Shown piece after piece: positions 28,332 through 36,539 of a stretch of 40,141 bases of DNA (the first letter of the stretch is position 1; the number at the start of each line of letters is the position of its first letter). The notes beneath the pieces are model-generated. The model was given only the letters and a program-made list of their open reading frames with translations, did no database searches and was not told where the DNA came from. The position numbers and the translations under genes are program-made. This stretch comes from Microcaldota archaeon. Lineage in GTDB: Archaea > Micrarchaeota > Micrarchaeia > Micrarchaeales > CABMGC01. The stretch is taken from positions 1 to 40,141 of the forward strand of contig JAJZKO010000005.1 of the NCBI GenBank assembly GCA_021850805.1, given 5' to 3'.

Positions 28332-29036
28332 CTATTTGAATATGTTGAAGCCTTTTGTCGTTATCTCGAAAGGCATGGTTGACTTCACATGGTCAGAGCG
28401 CCGCATCTTTACCACAGATATAACATACTGTGAGCTTCCTGACACATTCACCTTATTAAGCCAGATAGTGCCATCAAACATGAATGTGCCGAATAGGCCC
28501 GTAGTCTCTTCCGATACCAGTGATGGAGTCTCAACAGTAATGAAGCTTGTTACGCCAAGGTTTCTGAGGTTCTGCACCAATAATGCAACCGAACGGGTGA
28601 ATATCCTATCGCTATCGGCGTATGGCCTCAGACTGCTGATCGAATCCACCACAACTATCTGCGAATTATTCGATTTTGAGTTTCGTGCTATCTGTGTTAC
28701 AAACTTTTGCCAGTTTTCCGTTGATTTCAATACCTCCGTTATGTCGTAACTGTATACGCCTATGGTATTCTTGCTCACGAGTTCGTCTACATCATCGAAT
28801 GTGCTGAATGCACCTCCTGCATTTTCGAGGAGCGATGATTTGCTTTCTTCAAGTGTTATAAAAGTGCTTGGTATGTCTATTTTTGCATTTCTGTACAGCG
28901 CTTCGAAGCATAGGAGAGTTTTTCCAGTGCCTGCATCTCCGGATATGAGAACCTGATTACGCTTAGGTATACCGCCATATATAAGCTCATCGAGCCCGTT
29001 TATTCCTGTATTTACCCTTTCTAGTTCGTTTGACAT
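28332..29036 (-). CDS. KaiC-like RecA-superfamily ATPase (single domain), copy 2
   Basis: VNTGINGLDELIYGGIPKRNQVLISGDAGTGKTLLCFEALYRNAK; FITLEESKSSL; IVVVDSISSLRPY. ORF opens at 29099; ATG 29036 preferred. Confidence 0.92.
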   Translation of the reverse strand: MSNELERVNTGINGLDELIYGGIPKRNQVLISGDAGTGKTLLCFEALYRNAKIDIPSTFITLEESKSSLLENAGGAFSTFDDVDELVSKNTIGVYSYDITEVLKSTENWQKFVTQIARNSKSNNSQIVVVDSISSLRPYADSDRIFTRSVALLVQNLRNLGVTSFITVETPSLVSEETTGLFGTFMFDGTIWLNKVNVSGSSQYVISVVKMRRSDHVKSTMPFEITTKGFNIFK

Positions 29037-29067
29037 ATAACCAACCATATACCCATTTGACAAATTT

Positions 29068-29799
29068 TCAGTGCTGCTCCTTCTCCAGCAGGAGCACATT
29101 GATTCCTGAAGGGCTTATCTCGTAAGGAACTGTATCGAAACTGTGGTTAGCACCACGCATCTTTATTATCTCCATTGACGGGGTTCTGCCTCCGCCTCCG
29201 CTTCCGGAATACATGCTTATTATTCCATCGTATATGAAAAACTCCGGCTGAAACATCATTTTTTCCTTATCTGCAGTTTCCATTTCCATTGTAAGCATGC
29301 TGGTGACTTTCATATCCCTCAGGCTTGAGGCAAGATTCATGGAAACGTCACGGTAGATATATGTATCTTTTATGAGAAGTTTAATAACAGAAACAGAGTC
29401 TATGACAACGCGCGTGGCGTGCAATGAAGAGATTGCAGATTCTATGCTTGCAACGAGACCGCCAAATGTGTATTGCTCTTTCTCGCTATCATAGGAGAAA
29501 TAGTACCTAGTCTGATCCCTACCCAGTATTGTTATTGTCTTGCTCTCTATTAATGCCTCCAGATCTTTAAACTCGGTGAACGCATCAGACGCATTCTGTA
29601 TAATCATGTCGGTGTTCTCTTCTAGAGAGATCATAAGGCCTACATTGCCCTTCTTTGCGTTTTTGTACAGGTATTCGAATCCGAGCAGGGTCTTTCCGGA
29701 ACCCGGACCCCCTGCTACTATGACCTGATTGGCTTCTGGGATTCCCCCGTACAGCATATCGTCCAGTCCCTGTATCCCAGTACTTACTTTTTCCCTCAT
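29068..29799 (-). CDS. KaiC-like RecA-superfamily ATPase (single domain), copy 1
   Basis: VSTGIQGLDDMLYGGIPEANQVIVAGGPGSGKTLLGFEYLYKNAKKG; MISLEENTDMI; RVVIDSVSVIKLL. Confidence 0.93.
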   Translation of the reverse strand: MREKVSTGIQGLDDMLYGGIPEANQVIVAGGPGSGKTLLGFEYLYKNAKKGNVGLMISLEENTDMIIQNASDAFTEFKDLEALIESKTITILGRDQTRYYFSYDSEKEQYTFGGLVASIESAISSLHATRVVIDSVSVIKLLIKDTYIYRDVSMNLASSLRDMKVTSMLTMEMETADKEKMMFQPEFFIYDGIISMYSGSGGGGRTPSMEIIKMRGANHSFDTVPYEISPSGINVLLLEKEQH

Positions 29800-29806
29800 C
29801 AGACCA

Positions 29807-30295
29807 TCAGGCTTTATTATTAGTTATAAGTTTATACGTTTCTAGTGCCTTTTGCGCAAGTGTCTTGTCAGGGTGCACATCCATTGCGCGGACTACGCTT
29901 ATCAGGCTCTCGAGTTCAGGTTCTTTGCCTATCCCAACAATAAAGAATATGGCCACCATATAAACGAGGTGATTCTTGAACTTTAGGTCTGATATCAAAG
30001 ATCCGATGCGAGGGTCTATAGGTATTGATGCTGCAGAGAGCAGCTTCTTTATGCCATCCGCGTCAACGTCTTTTCCTGAATATGCAAGTGTTCCTGCTGC
30101 GGATAGATAAGGAGCGGCATCTTTTAGATGCTGTGCTACTGCCGGATCTTTCATTGCCCTGTTAAGCTCTGACTCTACTATGAACTGCATGCTCTTCGCT
30201 ACCGCATCTACTACCTGCGACAGTTTCGCATATATTTTCTCGCTTTCCTCAGACAAATCATTTGGTGCTGCTGTCAGTTCATATTCCGAAGACAT
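29807..30295 (-). CDS. Uncharacterised protein with ribosomal stalk P1/aL12 N-domain-like segment, in KaiC operon
   Basis: 162 aa; segment LSAAGTLAYSGKDVDADGIKKLLSAASIPIDPRIGSLISDLKFKN resembles aL12 [41 protein letters not shown] (recalled consensus). 7 nt upstream of KaiC copy 1. Confidence 0.65.
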   Translation of the reverse strand: MSSEYELTAAPNDLSEESEKIYAKLSQVVDAVAKSMQFIVESELNRAMKDPAVAQHLKDAAPYLSAAGTLAYSGKDVDADGIKKLLSAASIPIDPRIGSLISDLKFKNHLVYMVAIFFIVGIGKEPELESLISVVRAMDVHPDKTLAQKALETYKLITNNKA

Positions 30296-30402
30296 ACTTC
30301 AACCCCACATGCATGAAATATTATGTATTTTATATGGCATCATTTATAAGCTTAACCGCAATTGCACAGATAGATTCTCCTGTTGATGCGTAACTGTGTC
30401 AA

Positions 30403-30477
30403 TGGGCCCGGAGAGATTTGAACTCTCGACCTCCCGATTATCAGTCGGGTGCTCCAACCAGGCTAAGCTACAGGCCC
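30403..30477 (-). tRNA. tRNA-Ile (anticodon GAT)
   Basis: Reverse complement GGGCCTGTAGCTTAGCCTGGTTGGAGCACCCGACTGATAATCGGGAGGTCGAGAGTTCAAATCTCTCCGGGCCCA; loop CTGATAA. Confidence 0.95.
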
Positions 30478-30740
30478 TTATGCGATTTCGTATTAGTATC
30501 GTCTTTGCAATATACTTTTATAGACTTTTGGGATTGCGTCTGGATGCAATGTCTTCTTATTCTGGCATCTGTCACAAGCAAGCAGGGCGCAGGATGGAAA
30601 AATGGCAATACGCATTCGGTCTTGCATTACTGCGTATCAGATAGGTTATCTGATGCGATCGATTATGTAAATCGAAGGGTTGGTGCTATGCAAATTTATA
30701 TGCCATAAATATCTGCGATTATGGGAATCCTTAATAATAT

Positions 30741-30752
30741 ATATGTTTAAAT
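30741..30752 (+). promoter_or_regulatory. Putative TATA box (box A) upstream of NicO-like gene
   Basis: AT-rich atatgtttaaat within aataatatatatgtttaaatag, about 65-75 nt before ATG 30817. Confidence 0.4.
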
Positions 30753-30816
30753 AGGATGTTCCATTATTGAATTTTGATTGCAGTGTTACGTTAATAACTT
30801 GCCAAGAGGCAACAAT

Positions 30817-31776
30817 ATGAGCCCGATAAACCTTTACAATCCATCCAACGTAGATTTTATAGCTGCACTGATAATATCTTACCTCCTCGGTATAGTCCAT
30901 GGTATAACTCCGGATGAACATACCTGGCCGATAACATTCTCTTATGCTGTCGGAAGCGGGAGCACAAAGGGAGGCATGAAGGCAGGGCTGATATTCTCGA
31001 GCGGTTTTACATTGCAGAGAGCCGTACTTTCAGAGGTAGCTTACTTTGCACTTGCCGGAATATTCATGACGGCATTTGCATTCGGGATAACTTATGTCTG
31101 TGTCGGAATAGCTATGCTTGCTGCAGGTGTTTATATAAAAAAGAAGGATATTTACCCTCACTGGCACGCGATTGAGAATCGACTTGGTGCAGCATTTGGT
31201 GTGCATAAAGAAGGGAGTGATGACCAGCGCAGAGAATTTGAGCATAAACAGAATCCAATAGAGTCGTCGGACATGTCTAGTAGGCTTAAGCCTGTGCCAA
31301 GCAGGCTTGCCTTTATCCATGGGCTTATAGCAGGGTTCGGGTTCGGAGCATTTGCATTGATAATATATACTGTTCTGTCCCCGTCCATGCCTAGTCCGTG
31401 GCTTGGGTGGTTGCCGGGATTCCTTTTTGGATTGGGGACTATGACCATGCAGGTGACATTCGGCGCATTCTTCGGCAGATGGTTGTCTAAGGCAAAGAAG
31501 CTTACAAAGCAAGGCATAACCTTTGTATCGCGGTCAATAAGCTCTGATGTCCTCCTTTATGGGGGCATTGTATTTACCATAGGTGGAATCGCGATATTGG
31601 CATTCCCGCAACTTCTGGGATACGCGATAGTAACACCAATTAAGGTCCATAACCTCCACAACCTCGGAATAGGCTTTTTCCTTGTGATAATAGTTGTCAT
31701 TGTGATAGGATTCCTATCGTACAGGGCTTCAATGAAGAAAGCGGCCATGTTATATAAACGCAAAAGAAGCCGATAA
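30817..31776 (+). CDS. NicO/UreH-like (nickel/cobalt transporter superfamily) membrane protein
   Basis: SYLLGIVHGITPDEHTWPITFSYAVGS (His/Asp-rich TM motif) and FIHGLIAGFGFGAF; six or more TMs with a charged central loop. ORF opens at 30778; ATG 30817 preferred. Confidence 0.68.
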   Translation: MSPINLYNPSNVDFIAALIISYLLGIVHGITPDEHTWPITFSYAVGSGSTKGGMKAGLIFSSGFTLQRAVLSEVAYFALAGIFMTAFAFGITYVCVGIAMLAAGVYIKKKDIYPHWHAIENRLGAAFGVHKEGSDDQRREFEHKQNPIESSDMSSRLKPVPSRLAFIHGLIAGFGFGAFALIIYTVLSPSMPSPWLGWLPGFLFGLGTMTMQVTFGAFFGRWLSKAKKLTKQGITFVSRSISSDVLLYGGIVFTIGGIAILAFPQLLGYAIVTPIKVHNLHNLGIGFFLVIIVVIVIGFLSYRASMKKAAMLYKRKRSR

Positions 31777-31782
31777 GCGCGC

Positions 31783-32745
31783 CTACTGCCTGTTGCACAG
31801 AATTTTCCCAAAGCTTTCAAAATCAGATTCAGCTATCTTGAGTATCTTCTTAAATCTTAAAGCGGCTGCAGGATGATAACTCGCAAGGAGAGTATACTCT
31901 GGCGAGGATATGCTTTTCCCATGAAGTAGCGCAAGCTTTCCTTTTGGAAAGAGGACACCTAGCGGTATCCTTCCAAGGGTTATTATAAACTTAGGTCGTA
32001 TTATTTTTAGCTGGTCCTGAAGAAACGGATAACACAACTTTATTTCCTCTTTGGTAGGTATTCTATTGTCCGGAGGGAAGAACTGCACCGCGCTTGTTAT
32101 ATACACCTTATCCCTGTCTATTGATGATCTGAACAGGAGATTGTCAAGTAGCTTCCCGCTCCTTCCGATAAAAGGCCGCAGGAGTTTATCTTCGCTCCTG
32201 CCTGGAGCCTGCCCTATTATCATCACTTGGGCATCCAGAGGACCCTCTCCTGGAACTAGCCTTTTGCTTAGACCCCAATTTTTTATATGCTTTGGCAGCA
32301 GGGCATATGCGAAGTTGAGTTTTTTTATATTTAGGTATTTGCATGCGTATATGTGCGCTTTGGAGATTGGTGTGATCATATTCTTATGACCTATTAGCGA
32401 CTTTGCTTTATCTGGCGAAACCCACTTATACCCTGAATGCTCTTCGGATACCTTCACTTTGGCGGTGCTTGACTCGGCTAGGAAGAATATTACCTTTTTA
32501 TCGATTAGCTTGCCTTCCCTCTTGAACTTATATGATGTTGAAATGCTGAATCCACTGACAATTTTTGGCCTAAGGCCAGTCTCCTCGAATATCTCCCTCA
32601 TTGCAGTTTCTTCAAGGGTCTCGCCTCTTTCCACATGCCCCTTCGGAAGGTCCCATGAACCATTTTTTCTTTGGAGCAGCAGGAATGATATCTTGCCTTT
32701 GGAATAGCGGAAGATGAATGCGCCTGAGGACGTTTCCCGTATCAT
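31783..32745 (-). CDS. Fusion: N-terminal Nudix hydrolase plus C-terminal family-4-like uracil-DNA glycosylase
   Basis: Perfect Nudix box GHVERGETLEETAMREIFEETGL; UDG motifs VPGEGPLDAQVMIIGQAPGRSEDKLLRPFIGRSGKLLDNLL and SYHPAAAL. ATG 32745 overlaps the upstream stop (ATGA). Confidence 0.92.
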   Translation of the reverse strand: MIRETSSGAFIFRYSKGKISFLLLQRKNGSWDLPKGHVERGETLEETAMREIFEETGLRPKIVSGFSISTSYKFKREGKLIDKKVIFFLAESSTAKVKVSEEHSGYKWVSPDKAKSLIGHKNMITPISKAHIYACKYLNIKKLNFAYALLPKHIKNWGLSKRLVPGEGPLDAQVMIIGQAPGRSEDKLLRPFIGRSGKLLDNLLFRSSIDRDKVYITSAVQFFPPDNRIPTKEEIKLCYPFLQDQLKIIRPKFIITLGRIPLGVLFPKGKLALLHGKSISSPEYTLLASYHPAAALRFKKILKIAESDFESFGKILCNRQ

Positions 32746-34289
32746 CTTATCACTGCGCTGGAATAGCAATAGCCCCATCTCAGGGCTCTGGATACGCTTC
32801 CGTTATTCGAAACATACCCTGTGAAGCCTGCGATGTACGAGTACAGGTTTGAATCGTCCATCATGCAACTGCCGTTTTCGGAAGTATTGTAAGGGGTTAT
32901 TAGTATCAGTTCTGCGGCAGCAGTCTCGCCGCTCGTGAACCCGACCGGGTTTTTCGAGGAATAGACTATGAACCTAGTTCCGTTTGATATCGCGTACGCG
33001 ACAGAACCGCTTATGCCATTATTGTTTATGAAATTCAGCTCTCCAAGAGTGTCGGACCCATTCATTATGTAATATTTAACCGGGCTGTTTTCTGAAGTTA
33101 CAAGGAGTATCGACTGCTTAACTGATGAGCTTGGTGCAGATATTGAGTAAATGGCACTTATGCCTTCCGAGGCGTTTGCCTGGTATTCAGAGTAGTTTGC
33201 AGTGGAAATGAACGTTGATGGGCTGATTCCAGACCCGCTGACATTAGCGTTTAGCAGGGATACGCTTCCTGAATTATATTGCACAGCATATGAGGCTGAG
33301 ACATAGATGTAGGAAGCGTAGAAAGCGATTATTGATATTATAATTGCAAGTGAAAATCCGTATTTTGCATATCCGCCGTAATTTGTCAGGGGAGACCGTG
33401 GAAGTCTTGGAAGATGCAGATTATACTTCCCTGCCAGGATAAGCATTAGTATCATTGACACATAGAAAAGCAGCATGCCTGCAAATGCGTGCACATAAAG
33501 TATGGAAGTGCTTGCCCCGTAGTAGAATATAAGCATGGTTATTGAAACCATCCTTAGTATGTTAAGTACAAATAGGAGAATTGCGCTGCTTGCGATCCAT
33601 AGCGCCTTGTCTTTTGCCCTGCCATCGTAAAAATATGCAATTGGCACCATTATGAATATTATAGCTATAATTGCACCTATATCGACGCATGCATTCCCTA
33701 TGCCTATATAGGAGCCGTTCAGCCCTATTGTTATGGGGCTTATGTAAACCGCATTCCTTGCTAAAAGCTTTATTATCTGGAATACTACAGACGTGTTGAA
33801 TAACACGAATTGGTTATTTAGGGCAACTACCGGCATCAGGACTGCCGAGCTGCCGAATATGGAATATGCAATCTGGCTGCTAAATCTCCTTATGCTTCTT
33901 GTCCCCATTGTAAGCGATATTATCGATGCCAGAAGCAATGGGTACGTTATGAAGATTATCCCATAGCTTATGAATAGGAAGGAGAATGCCAGGAACAGAT
34001 ATGCATCTGAAAGCATAAACAGGACAAACAGGACGATGCCTAGGATTATGCTATTGCTATCGAGATCTGCCTTGAACTTCTCCTTCAGCCCGAGCATGAA
34101 GAATAGCGGGAGCAGCAGGATTATCATTGATGTATATGAATAAGGGTTTGTATCGCTTATGTAAAATGGTGAAACTAGGATTATGTTAAAGAGGGTTAGT
34201 AGCACCATTAAGGATATCAGTATTATTACAGTACTATTTCTCAATCTCATTTGCAACATCTTGCCCTCAGACGATATGGACGTCATCAC
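32742..34289 (-). CDS. Archaeosortase/exosortase-family membrane protein with C-terminal extracellular domain
   Basis: Many TMs; Cys/Arg/His triad context NACVDIGAIIAIIF ... VLNILRMVSITMLIFYYG ... LYVHAFAGMLLFYV; ~215-aa C-terminal domain after the last predicted TM. Start uncertain (34289/34259/34250). Confidence 0.8.
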   Translation of the reverse strand: MMTSISSEGKMLQMRLRNSTVIILISLMVLLTLFNIILVSPFYISDTNPYSYTSMIILLLPLFFMLGLKEKFKADLDSNSIILGIVLFVLFMLSDAYLFLAFSFLFISYGIIFITYPLLLASIISLTMGTRSIRRFSSQIAYSIFGSSAVLMPVVALNNQFVLFNTSVVFQIIKLLARNAVYISPITIGLNGSYIGIGNACVDIGAIIAIIFIMVPIAYFYDGRAKDKALWIASSAILLFVLNILRMVSITMLIFYYGASTSILYVHAFAGMLLFYVSMILMLILAGKYNLHLPRLPRSPLTNYGGYAKYGFSLAIIISIIAFYASYIYVSASYAVQYNSGSVSLLNANVSGSGISPSTFISTANYSEYQANASEGISAIYSISAPSSSVKQSILLVTSENSPVKYYIMNGSDTLGELNFINNNGISGSVAYAISNGTRFIVYSSKNPVGFTSGETAAAELILITPYNTSENGSCMMDDSNLYSYIAGFTGYVSNNGSVSRALRWGYCYSSAVIR

Positions 34290-34371
34290 ATTTCAGCAGT
34301 TACTCTTTTCTTCACAGGACAAGGCTATATCCTTTGTTAAGTATATATAGATTGTGTTATCGAATACGGAT

Positions 34372-34809
34372 ATGAAGCGCGGCTTCACGATAATTTCGCA
34401 TACGGCAGACATAGGATTTGTAGCGCGAGGAAGGACTTTGACGCAGCTCGCACAGAACAGCTCTGATGCGCTACTTGAAGTGATGTTTGAAAGGGTGGCA
34501 GTGGCCTCCTCTGACAGCAAATCCGCATCGTTGCGGATAAAAGTTACTTCGGTGAGCAGAGATCTGGTCCTCTGGAAGTTTCTCCAGAATGTCCTCTCTG
34601 AGATCCAGGGCAGGGCGATGGCCTGCAGGACTGTGCTTGTTAAGAATTTTGGGAATAAAAATGGCATGTTTGAGATAGATGCGGTAATCTCCCTGAAGAG
34701 GCCAGAGGGGCATTTTACCAAGCTTGACGTAAAGGCAGTCACTCCGCACAACCTTAAGATAACAAAGAAAGGAGGGGTTTTCTATTCCAAGTTCATACTT
34801 GACATATGA
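34372..34809 (+). CDS. Archease
   Basis: HTADIGFVARGRTLTQLAQNSSDALLEVMFE...LVLWKFLQNVLSEI...HFTKLDVKAVTPHNLKI...KFILDI. TATA-like gtatatatag at 34341-34350 places ATG 34372 about 25 nt downstream (leaderless). Confidence 0.93.
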   Translation: MKRGFTIISHTADIGFVARGRTLTQLAQNSSDALLEVMFERVAVASSDSKSASLRIKVTSVSRDLVLWKFLQNVLSEIQGRAMACRTVLVKNFGNKNGMFEIDAVISLKRPEGHFTKLDVKAVTPHNLKITKKGGVFYSKFILDI

Positions 34810-34826
34810 GGGTTTAAGCGATTTAA

Positions 34827-36539
34827 TTATTTTGTAGTATTGAATTCGTATAATCCAAATACATGCCCATTGCTGGTGTTGTATGCCAGCGTCTTCCATC
34901 CGTCCGAAGAATTGTAACCCCTGCATAGCGTGTTGTCGTATGGAGGGGTATTGCACCAGTAATCGTAATCGAATACAAAGCAGGTGTAGTTGGACATGTA
35001 GCTTTGGTTTTCAGGAGAGATGCTGTTCGCGTAGCTTATCTGTGCAGCGCTGCGGTTTACGTCGTACCATATCTCAGGGGTGAAACTGAATACCATGCAG
35101 CTCGTAGGAACTGCATCGTAGTTTTTATAGAAGAACTGCATCGCCGGATATATCAGTGACTGCTGCGGCATCCTGGATGGAGGCAGGGTTACTAGCGGGA
35201 TAAGCGTATAAAAAGGCACTATGGCGCCTATTATAAGCAGCGAACACAGCATAATGTTGGATATTGTTTTTTTCTTTTGGGTCTGCAGCGCCTTCGCGTA
35301 CATTGACCCGAGGGAATTCGAGAGGGACGAGAATCCATATGCCCCCATTATGCATATCCCGGGAAGCAGCTCAAGCATGAACCTTGAGTCCACACCGTAT
35401 GTTGCAGATCCTGCATAGAATGATGAATAAAAGAAGAAATAAGCCAATACCCATACGGATATGCCAAGTGGCTTCCATAAATCATCTCTCCTGCGCAGTA
35501 TTATTGCATAGGCAGCTCCCGCCACCGCAAATATTGTTAGCGTGCCTAAAAACAATGCAGGATAAAATGAGATCTGGTTAAAGCCGCCAAGTAGGAATTT
35601 CAGGTTTGTTGAGCCATTGTTGACCAGTGATGAATATGAGAACAGTTGTGTGCCTGCTTCATTCTGCCCGTAATGCGGGTTCACCGCAAGCCTGAACACA
35701 TACAGCAGTTCCGGGTATATAAGCAGAATGAATAATATTGCAATTGCAAGATTAAGCTTTTTGACTGCCAGTGATCCGCACAGCTCCCCGATGCGATCTT
35801 TTGTTCTTCGCCCTGACGGATATGTCAGCCACAGGAATGCGAATATTGGCAATAATAGAATGGCTTCAGAGCGCGTATATGCAGTCATAACGAGTGCTGC
35901 AAGGAACGCTGCAGTTACCCATGCATTTCTCTTTTCTATGGCCAAGAAGAACAGAAGGAAGGATGCTGTAGAGAGCATCATGAACGGCAAATCAGGCGCG
36001 GCCTGTGTCCTAGACCATATTATAAGAATTGGAGACAGGGCAAATATAAGCGCGGCAGTTAAAGACGTCCGAATGTTCCCGTATACATGTTGCGCAAGTC
36101 CAAAGGTAAGCGCTATTGCAAATACGCCTACGGCGAGCTGAAGGGCAAATGCGGTCTGCGTGCTTATCCCGAAGAGCATGAAAGCCAGGGCTATAATCAC
36201 TGACCAGCCGACAGGGTCATGATACAGGGAATTGGAATAACAGCCCTTCAGATATCCCGTACCTATCTGGCACCAAAGCGCATTGCCATGGGACAATATG
36301 TTTACCGCTATGCCCTGGTATATGTTTTCATCGAAATATAGCTGCTCTGTGGCACTTACGAAAAACAACGAAAAAAACAAAAAGAATACCATTATTGCAA
36401 GGAGAATGCCAATGGATTTCCTTGCATGTGTGCCTGATTCCCTGCGAAGAAGGGCTTTTCGGGATTTTATCAGTGAAGCGCATAATATTACGAGGCTGGT
36501 CAGCATGGAGATTGTTACAGCATAGCCTATTAGCGTCAT
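34827..36539 (-). CDS. GT39/PMT-like membrane glycosyltransferase
   Basis: YFDENIYQGIAVNILSHG...DPVGWSVIIALAFMLFGIS...FALSPILIIWSRTQAAPDLPFMMLSTASFLLFF; multiple TMs. 4-nt ATGA overlap with the carbamoyltransferase stop. Confidence 0.85.
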   Translation of the reverse strand: MTLIGYAVTISMLTSLVILCASLIKSRKALLRRESGTHARKSIGILLAIMVFFLFFSLFFVSATEQLYFDENIYQGIAVNILSHGNALWCQIGTGYLKGCYSNSLYHDPVGWSVIIALAFMLFGISTQTAFALQLAVGVFAIALTFGLAQHVYGNIRTSLTAALIFALSPILIIWSRTQAAPDLPFMMLSTASFLLFFLAIEKRNAWVTAAFLAALVMTAYTRSEAILLLPIFAFLWLTYPSGRRTKDRIGELCGSLAVKKLNLAIAILFILLIYPELLYVFRLAVNPHYGQNEAGTQLFSYSSLVNNGSTNLKFLLGGFNQISFYPALFLGTLTIFAVAGAAYAIILRRRDDLWKPLGISVWVLAYFFFYSSFYAGSATYGVDSRFMLELLPGICIMGAYGFSSLSNSLGSMYAKALQTQKKKTISNIMLCSLLIIGAIVPFYTLIPLVTLPPSRMPQQSLIYPAMQFFYKNYDAVPTSCMVFSFTPEIWYDVNRSAAQISYANSISPENQSYMSNYTCFVFDYDYWCNTPPYDNTLCRGYNSSDGWKTLAYNTSNGHVFGLYEFNTTK

